Counted from the first letter of the stretch, positions 33,929-43,489 are shown. The stretch is DNA of 64,000 nt from Gemmatimonadaceae bacterium (GCA_035533015.1 DATLUQ010000044.1:1-64000); one strand, 5' to 3'. Numbers and translations: made by a program. The notes: a model not told the origin generated them from the sequence alone.

Positions 33929-35566
33929 ATGCTTGGGTGGCGCTCATCCCGAGGAACTACCTTGCGCTCGCATCGCTTCATCCGCGCGGCGGCCGGCGTG
34001 GCCGGTGCGCTCTCGATTCTCGCGTCGGCCCGGACGGCCGCGGCCCAACGGGCCGGCGCGTACGCGATCGCCTATCAGATCGCGATGCCGGATCCGGCGT
34101 CGCACTTGTATGCGTTGCAGATCGACATCCACCGGTTGGCCGACGACACATTGATCCTGCAGATGCCGGTGTGGTCGCCGGGGCGGTACGCCCCGATGTT
34201 CTTCGCCAAGAACGTGCAGGACTTCAGCGTCATGACCCCGGCGGGCCAGCCGGTGAAGTGGGACCGCACCAACGGCTCGCGCTGGCGGCTATACGTCAAG
34301 GGCCTTGCCGCGGTGCGCGTGCGCTACCGGTCGTATGCCGACGCGCCAATGTCTGGCACGTTCAGCGTACTCGATACCATTCATGCCACGTGGAACGGGC
34401 CGTCGCTGTTCATGTACGTGGAGCACCACAAACCGGATCCGGTGTCGCTCCATGTGGTGCCGCCGCCGGGGTGGCACATCATCAACGGCGACGCCGTGAC
34501 GCCCGATCAAGTGGACTACCGATTCGAGAACTACGATCGGTTGGTCGATACGCCCACCGAGGTGGCGCCGGCATTCATAGTGGACAGCTTCGCGGTGGAC
34601 GGCGTGCTCTACCGGACGATGGTGCACCACAATGGTCCGACCACGCCCGCCGAGCGCGCCCGGTTCGTGGGCGACGTGAAGAGGATCGTGACCTACGAGA
34701 ATTCGGTGTTCGGTCCGCCGCCGATCAAGATGTACACCTTCCTGTTTCACCTCGGATTTCCTGGCGGCGACGGGATGGAGCATCTGTTCTCCACGCAGAT
34801 TGCCGACCGCAACCGGTGGGTAGACACGGCGACCGTACTGGCCGGCGTGGCCACGGCGGCGCACGAATACTTCCATGTGTGGAACGTGAAGCGCGTGCGG
34901 CCGATGCTGCTGGGCCCGTTCGACTACACGAGCGAACGCTATGAGCCGAGCTTGTGGGTGGCCGAAGGGTGGACGCAGTACTACGGGATGATGGCGTTGC
35001 ACCGCGCAGGAATCACCGGCCAGGCCCAGATGCTCGCGGCGGCAGCGTCCATCGTGCAATCGAATCTCACGGCGCCCGGTCGCAAGGAAACGTCGCCTCG
35101 GATGGCGTCGTTCGAAGCGCCGTTCTGGGACCAGGCGTCCGAGGCGCAACCGGTGAACCGGAACGACATCTTCTTCAGCTACTACACGCAGGGTGCGGGG
35201 CGCGCCCTCTATCTGGATCTGCTCATCCGCGAGCGCACGCACAACACACGGTCGCTGGGCGACGCGTTCGCCAATCTGCGCCAGCGGTCGTGGTATCAGC
35301 CAAACGCGTCGTACTATCTGCAGGGGCGGGGCTACACCGAGGACGACGTGGAGGCGGCGGTGAGCGAGGCCGCCGGCACGGACCTGCACGCCTGGTTCGT
35401 GCATTGCGTGGGTGGCACGGACGACGTGGACTTCGACACCGTGCTGGCGGGGGCCGGCCTGCGGCTCAACCGCGCCGGCCAACGCTGGACGATCGATCTG
35501 GTGCCCGACCCGACGCCGGACCAACTCCGCGTTCGGCGGGGATGGCTCACCGGAACCAACGGCTGA
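33929..35566 (+). CDS. exported M61-family peptidase (glycyl aminopeptidase type)
   Basis: The protein has 545 aa. The N-terminal FIRAAAGVAGALSILASARTAAA is a signal peptide. The first ~180 residues are the M61 N-terminal beta domain; the zinc site is AAHEYFHVWNVKRVRP (HExxH) with the distant ligand in WVAEGWTQYY. No PDZ domain is obvious at the C-terminus, which other M61 members often have. It should cleave peptides outside the cytoplasm. ATG 33929 has a GGAG ribosome site; a TTG at 33905 is an alternative. Confidence 0.88.
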   Translation: MLGWRSSRGTTLRSHRFIRAAAGVAGALSILASARTAAAQRAGAYAIAYQIAMPDPASHLYALQIDIHRLADDTLILQMPVWSPGRYAPMFFAKNVQDFSVMTPAGQPVKWDRTNGSRWRLYVKGLAAVRVRYRSYADAPMSGTFSVLDTIHATWNGPSLFMYVEHHKPDPVSLHVVPPPGWHIINGDAVTPDQVDYRFENYDRLVDTPTEVAPAFIVDSFAVDGVLYRTMVHHNGPTTPAERARFVGDVKRIVTYENSVFGPPPIKMYTFLFHLGFPGGDGMEHLFSTQIADRNRWVDTATVLAGVATAAHEYFHVWNVKRVRPMLLGPFDYTSERYEPSLWVAEGWTQYYGMMALHRAGITGQAQMLAAAASIVQSNLTAPGRKETSPRMASFEAPFWDQASEAQPVNRNDIFFSYYTQGAGRALYLDLLIRERTHNTRSLGDAFANLRQRSWYQPNASYYLQGRGYTEDDVEAAVSEAAGTDLHAWFVHCVGGTDDVDFDTVLAGAGLRLNRAGQRWTIDLVPDPTPDQLRVRRGWLTGTNG

Positions 35567-35577
35567 GGAGGCCACGC

Positions 35578-36417
35578 ATGGAACGCCGAGATTTTCTCCG
35601 TACCACATTGAGCGCCGTCGCCGGCGGTGTGCTCATGCCGCACCTTGCGTCCGCCGCGTGGCGCCGGCCCGCCGGCAGCTTGGGACCCATCGGCCTGCAA
35701 CTGTACACGGTGCGCCGCGAGATGGGCGTGGACGTGGAGCGCACGCTTGCCACGGTGGCCGAGATCGGGTACCGCGAGGTGGAATTCGCGGGGCTGTTCG
35801 GCCATCCGGCCAAGGACGTGCGCGCGATGCTCGACCGGCACGGACTCGTGGCGCCGTCGTCGCACGTGGGGCTGCCGGACGATATGGGCGCATGGCCCCA
35901 GATGCTCGACGATGCGGTGACGCTCGGCCAGGCGTACATCATCTGTCCGTCGTTCAGTGATCGCGATCTGACGCCGGACGGGATCAAGGGCGTGGCGGCG
36001 CGGTTCAACGTGGCGGGCGCTGCGGCGAAGCGGGCCGGGCTGCAGTTCGGCTTCCACAACCACGCCGCCGAATTCAAACCGGTGGACGGCATCGTGCCGT
36101 ACGACCGACTGCTCGCAGAGTGCGATGCCGAGTTGGTGAAGATGGAGATCGACATCTATTGGATGGTGACGGGCGGCCGGGATCCCCTGGCCTACATCGC
36201 CGAGTATCCCGGCCGGTTCCCGATGGTGCATGCCAAGGACCGAGCGGCGAACGGCGCGATGGCCGACGTGGGTTCGGGGGATATCGATTTTCCCAGGATT
36301 CTCGAGGCATTCGAACGGGCCGGGCTCGCGCACTGCTTTGTGGAGCGGGACGACGCGAGCGACCCGTACGCGTCGGCGCGGGCGAGCTTCACCTATCTGA
36401 ATCACCTGACGTGGTGA
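35578..36417 (+). CDS. Tat-exported sugar phosphate isomerase/epimerase-like TIM barrel protein
   Basis: The protein has 279 aa. MERRDFLRTTLSAVAGGVL is a twin-arginine signal. The mature part is an AP endonuclease 2/xylose isomerase-like TIM barrel: IGLQLYTVRREMGVDVERTL, EIGYREVEFAGL, LQFGFHNHAAEF and FPMVHAKDR supply metal-binding His, Glu and Asp residues. Exported members are common in glycoside and keto-sugar utilisation clusters and include 3-ketoglycoside lyase/hydratase-like enzymes. It starts 11 bp after the M61 gene and heads the sugar-related region. The precise reaction is not shown. Confidence 0.85.
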   Translation: MERRDFLRTTLSAVAGGVLMPHLASAAWRRPAGSLGPIGLQLYTVRREMGVDVERTLATVAEIGYREVEFAGLFGHPAKDVRAMLDRHGLVAPSSHVGLPDDMGAWPQMLDDAVTLGQAYIICPSFSDRDLTPDGIKGVAARFNVAGAAAKRAGLQFGFHNHAAEFKPVDGIVPYDRLLAECDAELVKMEIDIYWMVTGGRDPLAYIAEYPGRFPMVHAKDRAANGAMADVGSGDIDFPRILEAFERAGLAHCFVERDDASDPYASARASFTYLNHLTW

Positions 36418-36434
36418 GGGTCGGGCCCGCCGCC

Positions 36435-37256
36435 TCAGTCGGCAGCCGGCTCGCTGGCTGCCGCCGGCGACGCGATGGCGTCGGTCGAGGCGGCGACGAC
36501 CAGCCGTACGAGGTCGGCGCTGGTGACCACGCGGGCGTACTCGTCGGGTACGTAGGGCTTGCCGAGCGTCACGCTCTCGCGCCGGAAGCGCATGTCGCTG
36601 TCGCGGCGTTTGCTGGCCCGCACGTGCACTTCGTGGACGCCGGCGTCCGCGATGATGCGGCCCACGTTGTGCTCCGTAATGCCACCCGCGGCGATGATCG
36701 TGCAGCGACCTTCGGACCGCCAGGCGAGGGCGGCCAGCGTTTCCAGTCCTTCCAGGGCCGTGGCCGCGCCGCCCGAGGTGAGTACGCGGTCGACGCCGAG
36801 CGCTATCAAGGTGTCGAGCGCCTCGAAGGGATCGCGCACCAGATCGAAGGCGCGGTGGAAGGCCGTGGAGAGCGGACGCGCCGCCTCGACCAGTATACGA
36901 GTGCTCCGATCGTCCACGGCGCCATCGGGAAACAGCGCGCCGAGCACGATACCGTCGACGCCCACCGCCTTGGCGAAGGCGATGTCGCCGAGCATCACGC
37001 GCACGTCGTCGTCGTCGTAGATGAAGTCGCCGCCGCGGGGGCGCACGAGCACGTGGACGGGAATCTTCACCCGTTCCCGGACGAATGCGATGAGGCCTGG
37101 GCTGGGGGTCGTACCCCCCTCGTACAGGTTTTCGCTGAGTTCGATGCGGCCCGCGCCTCCGGCCTCCGCAGCGCGAGCGGACTCCGCGGAGTCGACGCAG
37201 GCTTCCACGAGCACGCCGGTCGCGATGGTCGGGTTCGAGATGGGGGTTGCGGGCAC
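36435..37256 (-). CDS. cutC: copper homeostasis protein CutC family
   Basis: The protein has 273 aa. The TIM-barrel hallmarks are LVEACVDSAESARAAEAGGA, RIELSENLYEGGTTPS, IPVHVLVRPRGGDFIY, FHRAFDLV and RVLTSGG. CutC was linked to copper tolerance, but its role is debated and it may be an enzyme. The GTG at 37256 is chosen because AAGGGAAAG lies ~10 nt before it; the frame is open to a TTG at 37292. Unusually it keeps a short extra C-terminal Ala/Pro tail. It is oriented against the sugar genes around it. Confidence 0.87.
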   Translation of the reverse strand: MPATPISNPTIATGVLVEACVDSAESARAAEAGGAGRIELSENLYEGGTTPSPGLIAFVRERVKIPVHVLVRPRGGDFIYDDDDVRVMLGDIAFAKAVGVDGIVLGALFPDGAVDDRSTRILVEAARPLSTAFHRAFDLVRDPFEALDTLIALGVDRVLTSGGAATALEGLETLAALAWRSEGRCTIIAAGGITEHNVGRIIADAGVHEVHVRASKRRDSDMRFRRESVTLGKPYVPDEYARVVTSADLVRLVVAASTDAIASPAAASEPAAD

Positions 37257-37402
37257 GACGTTAAGACTTTCCCTTCGTATGGATTCGCGCAAGGTACAAG
37301 TGGCGAAACTCTAACCGCGCTTTAATTTAGCGCGACTGCCGTTTCGATCCCTCGGTTCGGGATCGGCCCGCCACCCCGTTCCACCCGGATGGGAGACACC
37401 CC

Positions 37403-38656
37403 GTGCACGCTGCCCGAACGAAGCTCTCGGTAATGATGTTCCTCCAGTATTTCATCTGGGGGGTCTGGTTCGTCACGATGGGGACGTACCTCGGTACGAC
37501 GCTCAAGTTCACCGATTCGCAAATCGGTCTGGCCTACGGGGCCACGGCCATCGCGGCCATCGTCAGCCCGTTCTTCGTGGGCATGGTGGCCGACCGTTTC
37601 TTCGCCACCGAAAAGCTCCTGGCGCTGCTGCATTTCGTGGGCGCGGGGCTGATGTGGATGGTGTCTCGACAGACCACGTTCGGCACGTTCTATCCGCTGC
37701 TCATCGCATACGCGCTGTGCTTCATGCCGACGCTCTCCCTGACCAATTCGATCTCCTTTCACCACGTGAAGGATCCGGCGCACGACTTTCCGCTGATCCG
37801 GGTGCTGGGGACGGTGGGGTGGATCGTGGCCGGGTGGTTGATCGGACGTGAACTGCGCGCGGACGCGCTGGCACTTCCGATGGAGATCGCGGCGGGGGCA
37901 TCGGTGGTGATGGCGGTGTTCTCGCTGTCGCTCCCCCACACGCCGCCCAAGGCCGCGGGCGCGCCATTCAGCGTACGGGATGCGTTGGGCCTCGACGCGT
38001 TGCAACTGCTCAAGGATCCGGATTTCCTCATCTTCGTCCTCGGTTCGTTCCTGCTGTGCATCCCGCTCCAGTTCTATTATACCTTTGCTAATCCATTCCT
38101 CAACGCGATCGGGGCGCCGGAACCGGCGTTCATCCAGACGTTCGGGCAGGACTTCGAGGTGCTGTTCCTCCTGATGCTCCCCTACCTCCTGCGCCGGTTC
38201 GGCATCAAGGCGATCATGGTAGGCGGGATGTTCGCGTGGGCCCTGCGGTACTTCGCGTTCGCCAACGGCAACGCCGGATCGGGGATGTGGCTCATCTACC
38301 TCGGCATCGTAATCCACGGCGTCTGCTACGACTTCTTCTTCGTGGCCGGCCAGATCTACACGGACGAGAAGGCGGGGCCGAAGATCCGCGCGGCCGCGCA
38401 GGGACTCATCAATTTCGTCACCAATGGGGTCGGCTATTTCATCGGCGCGTTCGTGTCCGGCTCCGTTGCCGGCCACTTCGCGACCACGAACCCGGCCTGT
38501 ACGGCCGCCGCGGCGGCGGCACAGCAGTGTGCGCCGATCGTCCACGACTGGCACAGCATCTGGCTCGTGCCGTCCGTTGGCGCGCTGGCGATCGGCGTCA
38601 TCTTCGCCGTCATATTCCGGCCGCGGATAGTTCCACAGTCGCCGGCGGCGGCCTGA
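37403..38656 (+). CDS. MFS transporter, NupG/XapB (nucleoside:H+ symporter) family
   Basis: The protein has 417 aa and about 12 membrane helices. The N-terminal [20 protein letters not shown], then [10 protein letters not shown] and [20 protein letters not shown], fits the nucleoside/H+ symporter family of MFS, which includes NupG and XapB. In this neighbourhood, with sugar oxidoreductases and an isomerase, a sugar or sugar derivative is at least as likely a substrate as a nucleoside. The GTG start at 37403 has a GGGAG ribosome site. It is divergent from cutC and followed by the amidohydrolase gene. Confidence 0.88.
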   Translation: MHAARTKLSVMMFLQYFIWGVWFVTMGTYLGTTLKFTDSQIGLAYGATAIAAIVSPFFVGMVADRFFATEKLLALLHFVGAGLMWMVSRQTTFGTFYPLLIAYALCFMPTLSLTNSISFHHVKDPAHDFPLIRVLGTVGWIVAGWLIGRELRADALALPMEIAAGASVVMAVFSLSLPHTPPKAAGAPFSVRDALGLDALQLLKDPDFLIFVLGSFLLCIPLQFYYTFANPFLNAIGAPEPAFIQTFGQDFEVLFLLMLPYLLRRFGIKAIMVGGMFAWALRYFAFANGNAGSGMWLIYLGIVIHGVCYDFFFVAGQIYTDEKAGPKIRAAAQGLINFVTNGVGYFIGAFVSGSVAGHFATTNPACTAAAAAAQQCAPIVHDWHSIWLVPSVGALAIGVIFAVIFRPRIVPQSPAAA

Positions 38657-38708
38657 CCGGCCGCCACTCCGCACCCGTTTCCTCCGACCGGATAGGATCT
38701 CCGCGCCC

Positions 38709-39689
38709 ATGATCATCGACTTTCACAACCATTTCTACCCGCCCGAGTACCTCGACGTGCTGCGCACCGGCGATAGCGCCGTGCGCGTGACCGACGATGC
38801 CGAGGGCAATCCCTGCATTCACTATCCTGGTGATTACAACGTCGCGGTGCGGGGGCACCGTGACATCGCGTATCGGCAGCAGGTACTCGACGCGGAGGGT
38901 GTGGACCGGCAGGTGATCACGCTCACCACGCCGGGCACACACGTGGAGACGCCCGCGATGGCCGTGAAGCTCGCGCGGCTGGTCAACGACGCATTTGCGC
39001 GTGTGATCACGGAACGGCGGACGCACTTCACCGCCCTCGCCACGCTGCCGCTCAACGATCCCGAGGCGGCGGCGGCGGAGCTACGCCGGGCGATGGACGA
39101 GCTGCACCTGCCAGGGGCGATGCTGTTCAGCAACGTGAACGGCACCGCGCTTTCGGATCCGCGGTTCTGGCCGCTCTATGAGGAAGCGAACCGGCGGCAC
39201 GCGGTGCTGTACATCCATCCCACCGATCCGGTGGGGGTGGAGGCGATGACCGACTACTGGCTGATGCCGCTCATCGGATTCCCGTTCGATACCACGCTGG
39301 CGGCGGCGAAGCTGGTGTTCAGCGGTGCGGTCGAGCGGTTTCCGAATATCCGCTGGGTGTTGACGCACATGGGCGGCGCGATCCCGTATCTCGCCGAACG
39401 CCTCGACCGCGGTTTCTTTGCGTTCAGCGACTGCCGAGTGAACATCGACCGGCCGCCCAGTGAGCATCTGCGGCAGTTCTACTACGATACGGTCAACTTC
39501 GACCCCGACGCGATGAAACTGGCGCTCGCGTTCGCCGGCCCGGACCACCTGCTCGCCGGCAGCGACTATCCGCACCAGATCGGGAGCATTCCCAAGATGT
39601 TGGACAGTCTGCGCGCTCTGCCGGTGACCGCGGCCGAGCGCGCGGCGATCATGGGAGGGAATGCGGCGAAGCTGCTGCGGTTGAGCTAG
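38709..39689 (+). CDS. amidohydrolase family protein (ACMSD-like)
   Basis: The protein has 326 aa. The metal-binding HxH is in DFHNHFYPPE, then a histidine in LYIHPTDPVG and ILTHMGG-like WVLTHMGGAIPYLAERLDRG, and the late aspartate in LLAGSDYPHQIGS. This is the amidohydrolase_2 / ACMSD type of decarboxylase or lactone hydrolase. The substrate cannot be told. It follows the MFS gene by 52 bp, and its stop overlaps the stop of the convergent oxidoreductase at a shared CTAG (39686-39689). Confidence 0.87.
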   Translation: MIIDFHNHFYPPEYLDVLRTGDSAVRVTDDAEGNPCIHYPGDYNVAVRGHRDIAYRQQVLDAEGVDRQVITLTTPGTHVETPAMAVKLARLVNDAFARVITERRTHFTALATLPLNDPEAAAAELRRAMDELHLPGAMLFSNVNGTALSDPRFWPLYEEANRRHAVLYIHPTDPVGVEAMTDYWLMPLIGFPFDTTLAAAKLVFSGAVERFPNIRWVLTHMGGAIPYLAERLDRGFFAFSDCRVNIDRPPSEHLRQFYYDTVNFDPDAMKLALAFAGPDHLLAGSDYPHQIGSIPKMLDSLRALPVTAAERAAIMGGNAAKLLRLS

Positions 39690-40933
39690 GCCGACCCCTT
39701 CCAGGTTCCCTTCGCGACCTTGGGCACGAAGGTGTCGAGGCCGCGCGCGGGGAAGGGCAGGGTACGTCCCAGTTCGGCGCTCTGGTACGCCGTCATGAGC
39801 ATCTTCACCGTTTCGACGCCGTCGGTGAAGGTGAGCGAAGGCCGCGTGCCGCGCCGGAAACACTGGACCATGTGGCGGTCTTCGGCCTCGTACCCGTAGG
39901 TCGCGGCTTCGTTGGCCACCACCGGCATGAGCCCGATCTCGGCGTTCTGCTTCTCCACGAGATCCTCGCCGACCGTTCCTCTGACCTCGCGGCTGAAGAA
40001 CAGCTTGAGCCCGCTGTCGAGCGTGTTCCACGACATCGAGTATTCGGGGCCCAGTAGTTCGGCGGAGAGCCGGAGTCCCGCGCCGACGTAGCTCCAGGAC
40101 GTGGTGGCCTCGCCGATCACGGTGAGGCCTTCCCTGGTGCGGAATTCGACGATGACGCTGGCGAAGTCTTCGGCTGGGTGGCGACCGTAGTCCACTGCCT
40201 TGCCCATCATCTTCTTGAGCCGGCGGACGTATTCGGGGCGCGACCACTTGAGACTGGCGATGTGGCCGGTGACCCGCACGGCGCGCAGCGAATTCCGCGG
40301 CTCGCCGGGGCGGGTGAGGAGGTGCCGCACGACTTCCACCGAGTGGCACATCATGTCGTTGAGCACGCCGCCGCCCTGCAAACGCCCCTGCCAGAACCAG
40401 GGCATGTGGGGGCCGCTGTGCTCCTCGGCGGCGCGGGCGACGTAGGGGCGCCCGGTGAGGGCCGCGCCGCGCGCCCAGATGAGGTTGCGCCCATGTTCGA
40501 TCTGCGGGGCGAACAACTGGTTCTCGAGATAGCCGTTGTTGAGTCGCACGCGCTTGACGAGCGCCAGGACCTGCTTGGCCTCGGCGACGTTGCGGGCCAG
40601 CGGCTTCTCGCAGGCGAGCCCGCGCAATTCTCCCTTGCCGCGTTCGATGGCGTGGACGATCTCCTCGACGTTCTGGATGCGCGCCTGATTGGGTCCGCAG
40701 AGCCAGATGGCATCAATGCGGGGGTCGGCGACCATGGAGGCGATCGACCGGTAGGGCCGGGCCTCGCCGAGGTCGAGCGAGGATGCGTAGTCGGCGGCGG
40801 CAGCGGCACGTCGGGCATCGGGGCTCCACACCCCGCGAATTTCCGCGTCGCGCACGGCGGTGAAGGCCTGCATGTGGAAGCGGGCGTTGAATCCACTGCC
40901 GATGAAGCCAATGCCCAAGGGAGGGGAAGTCAT
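39686..40933 (-). CDS. Gfo/Idh/MocA family oxidoreductase
   Basis: The protein has 415 aa. The N-terminal Rossmann fold GIGFIGSGFNARFHMQAF binds NAD(P), and ACEKPLARNVAEAKQVL carries the EKP catalytic-lysine motif. The C-terminal domain has FWQGRLQGGGVLNDMMCHSV, with the histidine typical of the family. Such enzymes oxidise or reduce sugars, inositols and 3-keto-sugars. No Shine-Dalgarno is visible; the 5' side contains an imperfect 8-bp tandem repeat. It is probably part of the keto-sugar set with the following GMC and DUF1080 genes. Confidence 0.9.
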   Translation of the reverse strand: MTSPPLGIGFIGSGFNARFHMQAFTAVRDAEIRGVWSPDARRAAAAADYASSLDLGEARPYRSIASMVADPRIDAIWLCGPNQARIQNVEEIVHAIERGKGELRGLACEKPLARNVAEAKQVLALVKRVRLNNGYLENQLFAPQIEHGRNLIWARGAALTGRPYVARAAEEHSGPHMPWFWQGRLQGGGVLNDMMCHSVEVVRHLLTRPGEPRNSLRAVRVTGHIASLKWSRPEYVRRLKKMMGKAVDYGRHPAEDFASVIVEFRTREGLTVIGEATTSWSYVGAGLRLSAELLGPEYSMSWNTLDSGLKLFFSREVRGTVGEDLVEKQNAEIGLMPVVANEAATYGYEAEDRHMVQCFRRGTRPSLTFTDGVETVKMLMTAYQSAELGRTLPFPARGLDTFVPKVAKGTWKGSA

Positions 40934-40947
40934 GTTCGGGTGAGAGG

Positions 40948-40987
40948 GTAGGACGGTAGGAGAGTAGGAGAGTGGAACGGCGGGATG
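40948..40987. repeat. imperfect tandem repeat, five 8-bp units
   Basis: Units GTAGGACG, GTAGGAGA, GTAGGAGA, GTGGAACG, GCGGGATG lie in tandem immediately upstream of the Gfo/Idh/MocA gene (read on the other strand this is a pyrimidine-rich leader). Copy number variation could alter expression. No other function is visible. Confidence 0.6.
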
Positions 40988-41096
40988 GTTCCACCCGGAG
41001 TGCTCGGGCGCCTCGCAGCGCGCCCCTCCGAATTTGCCGCAGTACCGGTTCTGTGCCGTAATCGCCGGCGCCGTACGTGGTTGCGCTGTTCGTCAG

Positions 41097-41798
41097 TCAG
41101 TACACGTCTTTATAGCTCACTCCGAGCTTGGCCAACGCCGCATCGGGACACCCGTCCCATCCGGGCCTCATCTGATTCCCCATATATTGCACGTCGGCGA
41201 TCCCCATCTTGCTGGAGTAGAATCCCGACGCCGTCATGTCGCGGAATCGGTTGAAGAACGCGACCCCTGCCCGTACGGCCTGGGTGGCCTTGGCCGGGTA
41301 GGCGATCGCGTCGAGGATCTCGGTACGTTGTGCCGGCTTGCTGGCCACGAACGTCGTACCGTAGCGCTGCCCGCACTCGAGATCGAGCCAGGCCAGGCCG
41401 CCGCGCATCCAGACCTGATTATTGGGCTTGTCGCCCATGATGAAGTCCATGAATTCCGGCACGCCGGCGTCGGTGGCGCTGCCCGACCTGTCGTCGCGCG
41501 GAACGACGTAATCCACGAGCATGCGTACCGTGCGCCACTCGTGGGCCGTGAAGAACTTGGGCACGGCGGCTCCGGCGTCGCCCGCTTCACGCGCGGTGCG
41601 GGCCTCGTCGGCGGCGCGGAGGGCGCGTTGGAGCACCGGCGGCGTGAGCTCGATGGCGCCAACCAGCGGCAGCGCCGCCATGAGGCCCAGTGCCTCACGG
41701 CGCGACAGTCCAGTCGGCGCGTCGTGACGGAGGGCGTCGTCCGGGGCGCCCGCCTCGGCGGTATCGGGCACGGCCTGGCTGCGGTCGTCCTGGTTCAT
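41097..41798 (-). CDS. gluconate 2-dehydrogenase subunit 3 family protein (Tat-exported)
   Basis: The protein has 233 aa. A twin-arginine signal with SRREALGLMAALPLVGAIEL is followed by the small-subunit domain: FFTAHEWRTVRMLVDYVVPR, TDAGVPEFMDFIM, WLDLECGQRYG. In gluconate, sorbitol and glucoside dehydrogenases this subunit carries the flavin subunit across the membrane. ATG 41798 overlaps the stop of the GMC gene by 4 bp (ATGA), so the two are coupled. The cytochrome c subunit of three-part dehydrogenases is not seen nearby. Confidence 0.88.
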   Translation of the reverse strand: MNQDDRSQAVPDTAEAGAPDDALRHDAPTGLSRREALGLMAALPLVGAIELTPPVLQRALRAADEARTAREAGDAGAAVPKFFTAHEWRTVRMLVDYVVPRDDRSGSATDAGVPEFMDFIMGDKPNNQVWMRGGLAWLDLECGQRYGTTFVASKPAQRTEILDAIAYPAKATQAVRAGVAFFNRFRDMTASGFYSSKMGIADVQYMGNQMRPGWDGCPDAALAKLGVSYKDVY

Positions 41799-43489
41799 AG
41801 GGCCCCCTGCTTGCGCTGCTCGGCGATGTAGGCGCTGGTTCTCATGGAGAGCGCGAGAATCGTCCACGTGGGGTTCTTGTCGGCCTGTGAAATGAACGGC
41901 CCGCCGTCAGCGACGAACAGATTCTTCACTTCGTGCGCCTGGCAGTTGGCGTTGAGCACCGAGGTGTTCGGGTCGTTGCCCATGCGTGCGCCGCCGAGTT
42001 CGTGAATGATCGTGCCCCCGGTGGCCAGGCCGAAGCCCTGCTCGCGCGTCGGCATCGGCGATTGCACCTCGCCGCCCATTTCCTCGATCAGCGCGCGGAA
42101 GGTCTGTTGCATGTGCCGGGACTGGTTGTACTCGTGGTCCGACCACTTCCAGTGGAAGCGCAGCACCGGAATGCCCCACTGGTCGACCACCGTGGGGTCG
42201 ATCTCGCAGTATGTGTCATCATTCGGGATCATCTCGCCGCGACCCGAGAATCCGACCGTGGCGCCGTAATACTTTCGGTAGTCGGCCTTGAGCGACTTGC
42301 CGTAGCCGCCGCCCGGCGGATAGTCCTGGATGCCCCCCATGAAGCCGTACGACGGCATGAACAGCCCGCCCCATACCTCGATGTGGTAGCCGCGCGGGAA
42401 GTCGAGCGTCTTGTTGTCCAGCCACCAGGGCATGTAGATGTGGGCGCCGCCCACGCCGTCGTGGTTGTGCGGCACCTGATCGGTCATCCGCGGAATGAAT
42501 CCGCCGACGTCGGTGCCTGTGGTGTCGGAGATGTACTTCCCCACCGCTCCACTGCCGTTGGCCAGTCCGTTGGGGAACCGCGACGACTTCGAGTTGAGCA
42601 GGAGCCGCGCCGATTCGAGCGCGCTGGCGGCCAGCACGACGACGCGCGCCTTGACGTGCTGGTCGGTGCGCGTGCGCTTGTCGATGTACGACACGCCGGT
42701 GGCGAGTCCGTTGGCGTCCACCGTCACTTCGCGTGCCATCGCGTAGGGGATCACGGTCAGCTTGCCGGTGGCCATCGCGGGCGGGAACAGCACGTTGCTC
42801 GACGAGAAATTGGACGCCGTGGAACAGCCGCGGTTGCACTGCCCGCAGTAGTGGCAAGGCGGCCGGTCGTTGAGTGGTTTGGTGATGATCGACAGGCGCG
42901 AAGGAATGCAGGTGATCTTGAGCCGGTCGGCGGCCTGCTTCACGAGCACCTCGTTGCATCGCATCCGGGGGGGTGGCATGAAGACACCGTCGGGGGCGTT
43001 GCGCAGTCCCTCGTTGCTGCCGAACACACCAATCAACCGGTCCACCTCGTCGTAGTACGGCTTGATGTCATCGTACGAGATGGGCCAGTCGTCGCCCAGG
43101 CCGTCGATGGACTTCCCGCGGAAGTCGTCGGGCCCGAAGCGGAGCGAAATGCGCCCCCAGTGGTTGGTGCGGCCGCCGAGCATGCGGGCCCGCCACCAGG
43201 AAAATTCGGTGCCGGGCGCCCGCGTATAGGGCTCGCCGTCGAGTTCCCAACCGCCAATGCAGCCGTCGAATTCACCGAACGGCCGCTCCTTGGTCGAGGC
43301 GCCGCGGCGCGGCGAGTCATAGGGCCATTTGAGCATCGCGCCGTCGGTGGCCGGCGTCCACATCTGCCCGGCTTCCAACACGACGACCTTGGCGCCGGCC
43401 TTGGTGAGCATGTAGGCGGCCATCCCGCCGCCGGCGCCCGACCCTACGATGCAGACGTCGTATAGTGCCCGCTGCTTCGTCCCCTGCAT
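41795..43489 (-). CDS. GMC-type FAD-dependent sugar dehydrogenase catalytic subunit
   Basis: The protein has 564 aa. FAD is bound by CIVGSGAGGGMAAYMLTKAG (13-32) and VVVLEAGQMW. The C-terminal half has IHELGGARMGNDPNTSVLNA and FVADGGPFISQADKNPTWTI, with the catalytic His and Asn region. Residues 212-222 carry four cysteines (CHYCGQCNRGC), like the Fe-S cluster segment reported in FAD-dependent glucose and glucoside dehydrogenase catalytic subunits. It has no signal of its own and probably travels with the Tat-exported small subunit. It likely oxidises a sugar, perhaps at C3. Start overlaps the previous stop (TAATG). Confidence 0.88.
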   Translation of the reverse strand: MQGTKQRALYDVCIVGSGAGGGMAAYMLTKAGAKVVVLEAGQMWTPATDGAMLKWPYDSPRRGASTKERPFGEFDGCIGGWELDGEPYTRAPGTEFSWWRARMLGGRTNHWGRISLRFGPDDFRGKSIDGLGDDWPISYDDIKPYYDEVDRLIGVFGSNEGLRNAPDGVFMPPPRMRCNEVLVKQAADRLKITCIPSRLSIITKPLNDRPPCHYCGQCNRGCSTASNFSSSNVLFPPAMATGKLTVIPYAMAREVTVDANGLATGVSYIDKRTRTDQHVKARVVVLAASALESARLLLNSKSSRFPNGLANGSGAVGKYISDTTGTDVGGFIPRMTDQVPHNHDGVGGAHIYMPWWLDNKTLDFPRGYHIEVWGGLFMPSYGFMGGIQDYPPGGGYGKSLKADYRKYYGATVGFSGRGEMIPNDDTYCEIDPTVVDQWGIPVLRFHWKWSDHEYNQSRHMQQTFRALIEEMGGEVQSPMPTREQGFGLATGGTIIHELGGARMGNDPNTSVLNANCQAHEVKNLFVADGGPFISQADKNPTWTILALSMRTSAYIAEQRKQGAL

